Assembly (NCBI GenBank): GCA_937873795.1
Contig: CALMWE010000303.1
Coordinates: 1-41,440 of the forward strand
Length of the DNA stretch: 41,440 nucleotides
Reading direction: 5' to 3'
Source of the DNA: an uncultured Caryophanales bacterium
GTDB lineage: Bacteria; Bacillota_I; Bacilli_A; RFN20; CAG-826
Shown here: positions 19,224 through 28,382 of the stretch, piece by piece
How the letters are laid out: each line of letters begins with the position of its first letter
How positions within the stretch are numbered: position 1 is the stretch's first letter
Program-made: the position numbers and the translations under genes
The notes under the pieces: generated by a model
Databases searched by the model: none
What the model saw: only the letters and a program-made list of their open reading frames with translations
Told to the model about the DNA's origin: nothing

Positions 19224-20660
19224 ATGAGTTTACTCAAGATGCGGAAGCAACGGGAAAATGAACAGAAGCGCGAAGCCATCTCCAAAATGTTCGCTTCTTT
19301 TACCGTCACTGCCGTTGTGACCGTCACCGCGGTCGTCATCCGTGCCAATCCCCCAACCGCCGATTTAACGCTCCGTTCCGTCGGAAATCAACTCATTTAT
19401 CGGGCCACCGTCGCCGACCCCGATCAAAAAATAACGCAAGATTCGCTGGTCTTGACGATTACCACACCCACCATGACCTACGAAGAAGACATGACCCTTG
19501 GTTTGACGATGGGTACTTTTACCATGACCCAAGCCAGCACCGAATATAAAGTCTCCGTGAAGGCCAGTTTAGGGTATGGGCTTGAAACTTTAACTGCCTC
19601 GACGATTACCTCTAACGCCGGACTTTCCGGAGCCATCGCCGAAGTCACCTTGGATCCTTCGATCGATTTAGGAATGGAAGCCAACTACCTGACCTATTTC
19701 ATTCGTACGATTTATGACGACCCGAACGAAGAATTGTCGGATTTAACCTTATATTACGAATATGTTCCCATCGAATATCTCAATGAATCCTCCTCGTCGG
19801 AATCCTCCTGGGAATCGTATTCTTCGCAAATCCCCGCGAACGCGTATGTTCCTTCTTATTATTACAGCCAACCGATCACCGAACTTGATCAAATCACCAC
19901 GATCAGTGAGATTCCCAACTGGAACTATGCGGTCTTCCTTCGCTTAGCCGGAACCAAAGTCGCAGACCAAACGATGGTCATCTTGGACGAAATGATGTTT
20001 ACCACGCCGTATAACATCCAAGCCAGTTTCTATATCTCCGATCTCGGCTCCGATTATGCGACGTTCTATATTTATCCCAGCGAAATGTCTTCCACGCCGG
20101 TCGACTTCACCCTCAATCTCTTCGATGTGGATGAAACCTTGGTCGAATCGATCCCGGTGGTGTTCCAAAGCGAAACCGTGACCGAAGGCGAATGGGAAAG
20201 TTCCGGCATGACCTACACCTATCAATGGGCGGAAATCACGGTCGATGGACTCGATCCGTTAACGTTCTACCGCGCCGATTTATTCGCAGCTTATACCGAC
20301 CCCAATACCACCGAGCATGTGAACCGCGCCCTCCGCACGATTCCGTTCAATACCTTCCCCGAATATTCCGTGGAAGTGGAACGTGTCGATACCGGAACGG
20401 CCTACGAATATACCATCACCGTCAACGACCCGAGCATGATTTTCCAAGATTTCACCTACAACGTTTACGATACGACGACCCAATATGAATATTATGTGGA
20501 TTACGGTTATTTCGTGACCCAAAGCCAAGGCGCTGAAAGAATTTACACGGCGACCATCATGAAACCTACCGTGGCTTCCTTCCGCATCGATATCTTTACG
20601 ACGAAAGCCTATGAAGGCACGTATTACTATGGTTGTTTGCTTGATACCTTTGAAGGGTAA
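19224..20660 (+). CDS. Uncharacterised membrane-anchored extracellular protein
   Basis: 478-aa ORF; N-terminal TM (MFASFTVTAVVTVTAVVI), beta-rich, Tyr/Ser-rich extracellular body, no recognised catalytic motif. Confidence 0.65.
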   Translation: MSLLKMRKQRENEQKREAISKMFASFTVTAVVTVTAVVIRANPPTADLTLRSVGNQLIYRATVADPDQKITQDSLVLTITTPTMTYEEDMTLGLTMGTFTMTQASTEYKVSVKASLGYGLETLTASTITSNAGLSGAIAEVTLDPSIDLGMEANYLTYFIRTIYDDPNEELSDLTLYYEYVPIEYLNESSSSESSWESYSSQIPANAYVPSYYYSQPITELDQITTISEIPNWNYAVFLRLAGTKVADQTMVILDEMMFTTPYNIQASFYISDLGSDYATFYIYPSEMSSTPVDFTLNLFDVDETLVESIPVVFQSETVTEGEWESSGMTYTYQWAEITVDGLDPLTFYRADLFAAYTDPNTTEHVNRALRTIPFNTFPEYSVEVERVDTGTAYEYTITVNDPSMIFQDFTYNVYDTTTQYEYYVDYGYFVTQSQGAERIYTATIMKPTVASFRIDIFTTKAYEGTYYYGCLLDTFEG

Positions 20661-20690
20661 TAAGCAGAGATAAAAAAAGAGGAAACATTT

Positions 20691-21644
20691 ATGACAAAGA
20701 AAAAGCTGACTCGGAAACAAATTCGCATGATTGTCGTGTTATCGACCATTGGATTCATCATCCTTTTGACGATTATCTCGGCAACCTTCTTCCCGAACAC
20801 CACCTTTGGTGGCCTGATCAACGATACCCTCGGGCGGTTTTTCAACGTGTGGAACTTCCTATCGACCAATTATCTGTTGATCCTGCAAACGCTGGGTATC
20901 CTGATCTTCATCTGGGCACTCAACGAAATCCTTGCCCTGGTGATTGGGGCACTGACCCGCAAACGGGATCACAAAGCGACGATTTGGACCATCGTCCGCA
21001 GCTTGTTCAAATATGGCTCCTACATCGTTGGGGTCTTCCTTATCCTAAGCCAATGGGGCGTTGAAACTCCGACCTTGCTAGCCGGCGCCGGAATCTTGGG
21101 CTTAGCCCTTTCCTTCGGTGCGCAAAGCCTCATCGAAGACGTCATCAGCGGTCTATTCCTTATTTTCGAAAAGCAATTCGAAGTGGGGGACATCATCCAA
21201 GTCGGTTCCTTCCGCGGCCGTGTTTTGGACATCGGTATCCGGACCACCTCGTTTGAAGACTTTAACGGCGACGTCATGGTCATGAACAACTCCGATCTCC
21301 GTATGACCATCAATACTTCGATTAATCCTTCACCGTCGATTTGCGATGTTTCGATCGCTTATGAAGAAGACATCGAAAGAGTGGAAAAAATCCTCACCAG
21401 CCATCTCGAGGACATGAAGAAAGCCATTCCCGATATTCTCGAAGGACCTTTCTACAAAGGTGTGCAAACCCTCGGTGATTCCGGCGTTGTTTTAAGACTC
21501 TACGCCAAAGCCGATGAAACCAAGAAATTCCAAGTCACGCGCGATATGAACCGCTACGTCAAAATCCTGTTCGATAAGGAAGGCGTGGAAATTCCGTTCA
21601 ATCAAATCGTCATCAACTACAAGGACGGCAAAAAGAAAGAATAA
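20691..21644 (+). CDS. Mechanosensitive ion channel, MscS family
   Basis: LLAGAGILGLALSFGAQSLIEDVISGLFLIFEKQFEVGDIIQVGSFRGRVLDIGIRTT. Confidence 0.93.
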   Translation: MTKKKLTRKQIRMIVVLSTIGFIILLTIISATFFPNTTFGGLINDTLGRFFNVWNFLSTNYLLILQTLGILIFIWALNEILALVIGALTRKRDHKATIWTIVRSLFKYGSYIVGVFLILSQWGVETPTLLAGAGILGLALSFGAQSLIEDVISGLFLIFEKQFEVGDIIQVGSFRGRVLDIGIRTTSFEDFNGDVMVMNNSDLRMTINTSINPSPSICDVSIAYEEDIERVEKILTSHLEDMKKAIPDILEGPFYKGVQTLGDSGVVLRLYAKADETKKFQVTRDMNRYVKILFDKEGVEIPFNQIVINYKDGKKKE

Positions 21645-21664
21645 CGCTTCTTTTCCAAGCAAAC

Positions 21665-21696
21665 GAAAACCCACGATGATTCGTGGGTTTTTTGTT
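21665..21696. terminator. Terminator between convergent mscS and rplT
   Basis: AAACCCACGA-tga-TTCGTGGGTTTTTT. Confidence 0.85.
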
Positions 21697-21704
21697 GTTT
21701 TGAA

Positions 21705-22064
21705 CTACTTCGCGATCGCTTTTTTAGCGGTTTCGACTAAGGCTTTGAAACCATCGAAATCATGGATGGCCATTTCGCTTAACATCTTGCGGTTGATCGA
21801 GATGTTAACTTTCTTGAGACCGAACATGAATTGGCTGTAGCTGATATCGCACATTCTGCACGCGGCGTTGATACGCTTGATCCACAATTTGCGGAAATCG
21901 CGTTTGACAAGCCGACGGCCAACATAAGCATATTGGCCCGAATGCATCACTTGTTCTTTAGCAGTCTTGAACAGTAAGTGTTTGCTGCCGAAGAAACCGG
22001 AAGCTCTCTTTAATACTTTTTTACGTCTGTTGCGGGTTACGATGCCGCCTTTTACTCTTGCCAT
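21705..22064 (-). CDS. rplT: 50S ribosomal protein L20
   Basis: [51 protein letters not shown]. Confidence 0.97.
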   Translation of the reverse strand: MARVKGGIVTRNRRKKVLKRASGFFGSKHLLFKTAKEQVMHSGQYAYVGRRLVKRDFRKLWIKRINAACRMCDISYSQFMFGLKKVNISINRKMLSEMAIHDFDGFKALVETAKKAIAK

Positions 22065-22076
22065 TTTGTTTTCCTC

Positions 22077-22271
22077 CTACTTTTGGATCAAGTACTTAAT
22101 CCGCTTGTAATCGGTGGGATGGACGGTACCTGCTTTTCTAAGATGACGTTTTTGTTTGTGGGTTTTGTGCGGGGCTAAGTGAGAAGTGTAAGCAGAGTGA
22201 CGGATTAATTTGCCGCTACCGCTGATCTTAATTCTCTTCATGAGCGCCTTTTTGCTTTTCATTTTTGGCAT
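22077..22271 (-). CDS. rpmI: 50S ribosomal protein L35
   Basis: MPKMKSKKALMKRIKISGSGKLIRHSAYTSHLAPHKTHKQKRHLRK. Confidence 0.96.
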   Translation of the reverse strand: MPKMKSKKALMKRIKISGSGKLIRHSAYTSHLAPHKTHKQKRHLRKAGTVHPTDYKRIKYLIQK

Positions 22272-22283
22272 ACATAGTTCCTC

Positions 22284-22835
22284 CTATTTCTTGACCTTTG
22301 ATGCTAAAACGCCGGATAACCATTTGCCATCGAGAACCGGCTTTTTCTCGACAACAGCGTATTCATCAACCAGGGCGATGAACTTATTCATAACTTCTTC
22401 GCCGACTTCCACGTGGCTTAATTGCCGACCGCGGAAACGGACCCCAACCTTGACCTTGTCGCCGTCTTGGAGCCAACCGATGGCCGCGCGAACTTTTGTT
22501 TCGAGGTCATGAACCCCGATTTGGGGAGTCAATTGGATTTCCTTGATTTCGACGATGTGTTGATTCTTCTTGGCTTCACGTTGCTTCTTTTGCGCTTCGA
22601 AACGGAACTTGCCGTAATCGAGGATTTTGCACACCGGCGGCTTAGCCATCGGGGCGACGCAGAGAAGATCCAGGCCGTAACGATCCGCGGTTTGAAGCGC
22701 GGCATAGCGACCCATGACACCCAAGGATTCACCCTTAGGTCCAATCACGAGGACTTCGGGAAAGCGAATCATTTCATTGACGAGATCGGTGTTTTTGTTG
22801 TCTGGACGGTGGTTGTTTGGGATTGGGCTATTGAT
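22284..22835 (-). CDS. infC: Translation initiation factor IF-3 (probable ATC start)
   Basis: VLVIGPKGESLGVMGRYAALQTADRYGLDLLCVAPMAKPPVCKILDYGKFRFEAQKK; SD GAGGAG (22844-22849) sits 8 nt before ATC (22833-22835). Confidence 0.93.
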   Translation of the reverse strand: MNSPIPNNHRPDNKNTDLVNEMIRFPEVLVIGPKGESLGVMGRYAALQTADRYGLDLLCVAPMAKPPVCKILDYGKFRFEAQKKQREAKKNQHIVEIKEIQLTPQIGVHDLETKVRAAIGWLQDGDKVKVGVRFRGRQLSHVEVGEEVMNKFIALVDEYAVVEKKPVLDGKWLSGVLASKVKK

Positions 22836-23010
22836 AAGTATCACTCCTCGCTAAATAAAAAACGGACGTCCGATGCGCCCATTCCACGAATTGGTTTTGA
22901 CTGTAGCCATGAACCCATTCGGATACCGAATCAGGTGAGAAGCGGGCGCCTCTTCTTTCTACGTATTTTGTTTGCCTGTTTATCTTAGCATCGTAGGTCC
23001 CCCCTGTCAA
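22836..23010 (-). promoter_or_regulatory. infC operon promoter and structured leader (candidate L20-type leader)
   Basis: Minus-strand TTGACA (23005-23010), 17 nt spacer, TAAGAT (22982-22987); leader with complementary GCGCCC/GGGCGC arms and CGGACGTCCG followed by a T-run. Confidence 0.6.
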
Positions 23011-23301
23011 CCAAAATAGCAATTTTCCCTCGGGTGTTTTCCTTATTCTCCTTATTGGGACATTTTCTATAGTCCTAATACGGGCCTTTTGTATCCAAAA
23101 GCGCACACCATCCATGTCCCCGTTTCCAGAGGGTATTCAAAGATTTTTTACTTATCGACTTACAAAAACGAGTAAGCGAAAACGCCATCAAGGTTTTCCC
23201 ACTTTGAACTTTCAAAAAACCGCTTACCATCGAATAAAAAATGCTTTTACTTACATAGATGCTAGGTTATACTTAATAGCGTAAACTCACGGAGAAATAA
23301 T

Positions 23302-25218
23302 ATGAAAATGGACAAAAAAAAGAAGCTGACTTTGGGCGGCATCGCTATTGTCATTATCGGCATTGCGATTGCACTCATTTTGACCCATTGCAAAAATGAT
23401 CAGCCTTCCAGCAGTTCGTCATCCGAAAATAGTTCTTCCGAAATCAGCTCCTCTTCGTCGGAAAGTAGTTCCTCTTCACAATCTTCCTCAGAAAGCTCGT
23501 CTTCCAGCCAAGCCGTCAAACATACGGTGGTTTTCCAAAATTACGATGGTTCAGTCATCCAATCCTCGGAACTTGAAGAAGGAGCCACGATTGTTTTGCC
23601 CGCCAGCGACCCGACTAGAGAAGACGTCGCCGACCTCGGTTATGCTTTCGTTGGTTATTCCGGTTATACCGCCAATATGGTCGTCGGAAACTCCGATGTG
23701 ACCTTTGTTGCCGAGTTTGAACTGTATTCGAACGCCATCGGTTTTGTTAAAAACGGCGCCCATACCATGTTTTTTGAACTCAACGACTTCTCCAGCAACC
23801 GGTTGTTGATTCCTTCCGTAGCGGAAGGTGACCCGGTCACCGAAATCGCTGCCGACGCGGCCAGCAATCAAACAACAATCGACACGGTCATCATCCCTAC
23901 CAGCATTACGTCCATCGGGGCCAATGCCTTTGCGGGATGTTCCAGTATTAAATACGTCTTTTACCTCGGTTCCTCGACGGAATGGTCACAAATCACCATC
24001 GCTTCTGGTAACGAAGCGCTGACGGACAAGGTCTTGTTCTATAGTGAAACCCAAATCGCCCAAGGCTGGCATTATGTGAATGAGGTCCCAACCTTATGGG
24101 ATACCCCGGTTTACTTCACAGCCACGCTCGATGCGACCAACGCTCCCAGCCTTTCGACCACGTCCTTTCAAAATGGTTCCACAGTGATTGATGGATTTAA
24201 AATGAACTATGCAAGCGCAAAATCACTTTCCGATAACCATTGCAAGTTGTCGGGAATGTCACAAGGGACAGTGTCGAACGATTCGACGACTCCCATAACG
24301 TCGATAGTCGCGATAACTGTTACGTTCCCCACCTACGCCGCCGGCCTCACTTTAAAAACCGGAAGTTCGGCGACCGCACTCACCCTGTCACAATCGCTTA
24401 CCTCCGGTGTACGGGTTGAATTACCGTCAAACCCATCGTTCTTTTCAATTAAAGCGGAAATGGATATGTTTTCCATGGATCCGATGAACGCGGGTGCGAC
24501 CATTACCAGCATCGTCATTGAATATACCAACATTCCTGTTCCGGCTTATCCTCTTTATACTCTTGCGGAAGATGAGGCTTCCTACATTGTTTCTTCGTAT
24601 GCCGGAAATGTTGTCGATTTGGTTATCCCGACCTATTTTAACGGTCTTCCCGTGACCGAAATTGGCGATAATGCGTTCAAACAATGCACAACCTTGAAAA
24701 CGATCGCGCTTCCTGACTCCATCACGAAAATTGGCCAGTACGCTTTCCAAGGTTGCACCTCACTCATCGGGTTTGACTTACCTTCGAATCTTGTTTCGAT
24801 TGGAAACTGGGCCTTTGCGCAGTGTACCTCTATCACCTATATGCACTTGCCCGCGAGCGTCGAAAGCATCGGTGAATTCTGCTTTGCTTACTCGAGTGCC
24901 CTCGCTGAAATGACGCTTGCCGAAGGAATCAAACTGACGACCATCACCCGATATGCCTTCATTTATAACGTTTTCTCGACGATTCGGCTTCCGGAAGGAA
25001 TTACGGCCACTGGATTCGATATCTTCCAAAGCAACAATGCTCTTACCACGGTCTACTTCCCGCTGAGTTTGACGACCATCGGTGATTCAACATTCTCCAA
25101 CTGTGCGAATATTAAAGACATTTATTATGCGGGCACCGAAGCCCAATGGAATGCCGTTACGAAATATTCCAATTTCACCTACGATATCGGTTCCGCTGTC
25201 ATTCACTTCGCTGCCTAA
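23302..25218 (+). CDS. BspA-like leucine-rich repeat surface protein with Ser-rich stalk
   Basis: N-terminal hydrophobic anchor, SSSSSSENSSSEISSSSS stalk, InlB-type repeat (VVFQNYDGSVIQSSELEEGATI), LRR_5 repeats (VTEIGDNAFKQCTTLKTIALPDSITKIGQYAFQGCTSL). Confidence 0.85.
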   Translation: MKMDKKKKLTLGGIAIVIIGIAIALILTHCKNDQPSSSSSSENSSSEISSSSSESSSSSQSSSESSSSSQAVKHTVVFQNYDGSVIQSSELEEGATIVLPASDPTREDVADLGYAFVGYSGYTANMVVGNSDVTFVAEFELYSNAIGFVKNGAHTMFFELNDFSSNRLLIPSVAEGDPVTEIAADAASNQTTIDTVIIPTSITSIGANAFAGCSSIKYVFYLGSSTEWSQITIASGNEALTDKVLFYSETQIAQGWHYVNEVPTLWDTPVYFTATLDATNAPSLSTTSFQNGSTVIDGFKMNYASAKSLSDNHCKLSGMSQGTVSNDSTTPITSIVAITVTFPTYAAGLTLKTGSSATALTLSQSLTSGVRVELPSNPSFFSIKAEMDMFSMDPMNAGATITSIVIEYTNIPVPAYPLYTLAEDEASYIVSSYAGNVVDLVIPTYFNGLPVTEIGDNAFKQCTTLKTIALPDSITKIGQYAFQGCTSLIGFDLPSNLVSIGNWAFAQCTSITYMHLPASVESIGEFCFAYSSALAEMTLAEGIKLTTITRYAFIYNVFSTIRLPEGITATGFDIFQSNNALTTVYFPLSLTTIGDSTFSNCANIKDIYYAGTEAQWNAVTKYSNFTYDIGSAVIHFAA

Positions 25219-25240
25219 GACTCTCTCTCTAATAAAAGTC

Positions 25241-25270
25241 GAAACCCCATAGATTATGGGGTTTTTCTTT
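25241..25270 (+). terminator. Terminator after the LRR protein
   Basis: AACCCCATA-gat-TATGGGGTTTTTC. Confidence 0.8.
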
Positions 25271-25282
25271 TGGTTTTACGCA

Positions 25283-25310
25283 AGAAAAAAGCCCACTCGA
25301 TGTGGGTGAG
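25283..25310 (-). terminator. Terminator after thrS
   Basis: Minus-strand CACCCACatcgaGTGGGCTTTTTTC. Confidence 0.65.
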
Positions 25311-25322
25311 CTTTGAAGGAAC

Positions 25323-27233
25323 TTATTCGGCTTTTTGTAACCGTTTTTCTTTGATGTCGGCTTGGATGAGTTTAAGGAACTCGTCTTTGCTGACGGTGAT
25401 TTGATCCTTTTGACCGAACGCACGGTAGGTGACCGTTCCGTCTTTGACTTCGTTATCGCCGATGACGAGAGTGTAAGGAATCTTCATCATTTGCGAATTC
25501 CGTAACCGATAACCGAGTTTTTCTTCGCTGTCATCGATATGGACCCGTAAGCTGTTGTCTTGGAAGAAGTCTTTTAATTCTTCAGTATATGCTTCATGAA
25601 TGGACGGATTGACCGGGAGTAATTGAATTTGAACCGGGGCTAACCAGGTCGGGAACGCACCGGCGAAGTGTTCGGTGATGATTCCGATGAAACGTTCGAT
25701 GCTGCCGAAGATCGCGCGGTGGAGCATGATCGGACGGACTTTTTCGTTGTTTTGATCGATGTAGCTAAGATCGAAACGTTCCGGCAAGTTCATATCGAGT
25801 TGAATCGTACCGCATTGCCAGATACGGCCCATCGAGTCGCGGAGTTTGAAGTCCAACTTCGGTCCGTAGAAAGCGCCGTCACCGGGATTGACCTTGAAGG
25901 TACGGCCCGATTGCGAGCAGGCTTCAGCCAAAATCTTCTCGGATTCGTCCCAAACGGCGATGTCACCGATGTATTTCTTCTCGGGACGGGTCGAGAGTTC
26001 GATGTGGTAATCCAGGCCGAATATGCTATAGATTTTGTCAAATAACTTGAGTAAGCGGATGATTTCGCCGTTGAGTTGTTCGCGGGTACAGAACACGTGA
26101 GCATCGTCTTGCGTAAAGGTACGGACACGGAACAAGCCCGAGAGCGCGCCGGAAGCTTCGTGGCGGTGGACTAAGCCGAGTTCGCCCATCCGGATCGGAA
26201 GGTCTTTATAGGAGTGTAAGGAGTTCTTGTAGACGAGCATGCCGCCGGGGCAGTTCATCGGTTTAATAGCGAATTCCTTTTCGTCGATGGTCGACGTATA
26301 CATGTTTTCTTTGTAGTTGAACCAGTGTCCGGAAACTTCCCAAAGTTCACGGCTGAGCATGATCGGGGTTTGCACGAACACATAGCCTTCTTTGGTGTGG
26401 ATGTCGTACCAGAAATTTTCCAAGGTCTTTCTTAAAACAAGGCCATTGGGGAGCCAGAACGGGAATCCGGGACCGTAATCGGAAATCATGAACAAACCAA
26501 GTTCACGGCCGAGTTTGCGGTGGTCGCGTTTCTTGCGTTCTTCGACGTTGGCCAAGTACTTGGTTAAATCTTCCGCGGAATAGAACGAGGTACCGTAAAT
26601 ACGGACCAATTGTTTATTCTTAGAATCGCCACGCCAATAAGCACCCGCTAACGAAAGCAGTTTGAAGTGTTTGATGAAGCCCACGGAAGGAATGTGCGGG
26701 CCATGGCACAAATCGGTGAAGTCGCCTTGGACATACACGCTGATCGGTTCCTTGATTTCTTTAATCAATTCAAGCTTGTAGGGATTGCCTTTAAAGATTT
26801 CCGCCGCTTGTTCACGGGTGATGTCTTTACGGACAATGGGCTCGTTTTTGCTGGCGATTTTGGCCATTTCGGCTTCAATCTTGGGAAAATCTTCTTCCGA
26901 AAGCGTCACGGGCAAGTCCATATCGTAGTAGAAGCCGTCTTCGATGCTCGGGCCGAAGCCGAACAGCACACCGGGATAAAGGTGTTGAATCGCTTGCGCC
27001 AGCAAGTGGCTGGTCGAGTGGTTCAATAAATCCTTGGCTTCGGGCGATTTGTCGGTAATGATGGCAAAATGGCCATCTCCGGGGATGACGGCGTCGAGAT
27101 CCATCAGGTCGCCTTCAAAGCTAAACGCCAAGGCTTTCTTCTCTAATGAGATGGCGATGGCTTTGGCAGCGTCTCTGCCGCGAATTCCATCAGCGACTTC
27201 GAGAACTTTTCCATCCGGTAAAATCAATTTCAT
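25323..27233 (-). CDS. thrS: Threonyl-tRNA synthetase
   Basis: MKLILPDGKVLEVADG TGS domain, KPMNCPGGMLVYK, RMGELGLVHRHEASGALSGLFRVRTFTQDDAH; start trimmed. Confidence 0.97.
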   Translation of the reverse strand: MKLILPDGKVLEVADGIRGRDAAKAIAISLEKKALAFSFEGDLMDLDAVIPGDGHFAIITDKSPEAKDLLNHSTSHLLAQAIQHLYPGVLFGFGPSIEDGFYYDMDLPVTLSEEDFPKIEAEMAKIASKNEPIVRKDITREQAAEIFKGNPYKLELIKEIKEPISVYVQGDFTDLCHGPHIPSVGFIKHFKLLSLAGAYWRGDSKNKQLVRIYGTSFYSAEDLTKYLANVEERKKRDHRKLGRELGLFMISDYGPGFPFWLPNGLVLRKTLENFWYDIHTKEGYVFVQTPIMLSRELWEVSGHWFNYKENMYTSTIDEKEFAIKPMNCPGGMLVYKNSLHSYKDLPIRMGELGLVHRHEASGALSGLFRVRTFTQDDAHVFCTREQLNGEIIRLLKLFDKIYSIFGLDYHIELSTRPEKKYIGDIAVWDESEKILAEACSQSGRTFKVNPGDGAFYGPKLDFKLRDSMGRIWQCGTIQLDMNLPERFDLSYIDQNNEKVRPIMLHRAIFGSIERFIGIITEHFAGAFPTWLAPVQIQLLPVNPSIHEAYTEELKDFFQDNSLRVHIDDSEEKLGYRLRNSQMMKIPYTLVIGDNEVKDGTVTYRAFGQKDQITVSKDEFLKLIQADIKEKRLQKAE

Positions 27234-27249
27234 AGGTACTCCTCCTTTA

Positions 27250-27480
27250 AATAAAAAAGCGTCCCATATAAGGACGCTTTTGCGTGGTACCACCTTAATT
27301 TGCATTCAATGAATGCACACTTGATACTCGTAACGTGAGCGGCGTCCTATTTATCATAGGAAGCTCGGAAGTGGTTCCGTTATCTCGTCTTTAGAAACCT
27401 TTCACCCATGGTTCCCTCTCTAGAAAATCCGTGATAACGACATGTCTTCTTCGAAGCTATAACTCATTCTAGTCAGTTTA
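27250..27480 (-). promoter_or_regulatory. T-box riboswitch (thrS leader)
   Basis: Minus-strand AAGGTGGTACCACG (27283-27296) followed by AAGCGTCCTTatatGGGACGCTTTTTT; candidate ACC specifier in ATAACGGAACCACTTCCG. Confidence 0.9.
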
Positions 27481-27490
27481 TTGAGTAAAG

Positions 27491-28354
27491 TCAATTATTG
27501 GGCTTTGACTTTTTTACCATTCCGACACCGATGGTTCCGGGACCGGTATGAGCGGCGACATTAATGGACAACGGGGTTACAAACACATCAAATTCGGGCA
27601 AATTACGTTCAATCGCATGTCGCATGATATCTAAGGTTGCGGCGGAGGTATCAAAGATAACAACGTGTAATTCACAAGTATCTTTGGAATACTTTTTGGC
27701 TTTAAGTTTTTTCAAAACATCTTCGATGGAACGCTTGATATTGCGTGTGGCGCCATCTTTTTCAACCGCGCCTTCACGGAATCCGAGGACCGGTTTCAAA
27801 CCGATGAAATTCCCGATGGCGGCAACGGCGGGAGAAATACGTCCGCCGCGTTGAAGATACGTTAAGCTTTCAGGGAAGAAATAAACTTCTTCGCTGGCTT
27901 GCCGTTTCTTGAAAGCTTCAATGACTTCGCTGGTCGGCATGCCGCTTTTCACGTTTTCGATCGTAGCAAGAACGTGGTTGCCCATGAACGAACAAACGCT
28001 CAGGGAATCCAGCACTTTGACCTTATCGCCATAGAGATTCGCGCACGTCAGAGTGAACAAATCAAACATGGACGATAATTTACTAGAAATCGTGAAGTGA
28101 ATGATTTCTTCATAGCCTTGTTCAAAAATGGCATTGAAGAAGGTTTCGATTTCAAAGGGAGTGGGTGTTGAGGTCTTAATGACCGCTCCGCCACGCATGA
28201 CTTTGGCCAGTGTCTCGTTGTCCATGTCGATTCCGTCATGAAATTCACGACCATCGACAATGACATTCAAAGGCAAAATCGTTAAACCTATCTTTTCGGC
28301 ATCTTTACGAGAAATGGCACACGTCGAGTCGGAAGTGACGATTCGTTTAGTCAT
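27491..28354 (-). CDS. DegV family fatty-acid binding protein
   Basis: IVTSDSTCAISRKDAEKIGLTILPLNVIVDGREFHDGID, TSTPTPFEIETFF, FSLTYLQRGGRIS-like. Confidence 0.93.
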   Translation of the reverse strand: MTKRIVTSDSTCAISRKDAEKIGLTILPLNVIVDGREFHDGIDMDNETLAKVMRGGAVIKTSTPTPFEIETFFNAIFEQGYEEIIHFTISSKLSSMFDLFTLTCANLYGDKVKVLDSLSVCSFMGNHVLATIENVKSGMPTSEVIEAFKKRQASEEVYFFPESLTYLQRGGRISPAVAAIGNFIGLKPVLGFREGAVEKDGATRNIKRSIEDVLKKLKAKKYSKDTCELHVVIFDTSAATLDIMRHAIERNLPEFDVFVTPLSINVAAHTGPGTIGVGMVKKSKPNN

Positions 28355-28382
28355 ATGCATCCTCCTGTGAGATATGTATTTC

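Noticed and set aside
23410-23515. Repetitive TCC/TCT/AGT-rich stretch considered as a repeat array
   Set aside because: It encodes a low-complexity Ser-rich stalk in frame; no CRISPR-like spacing.
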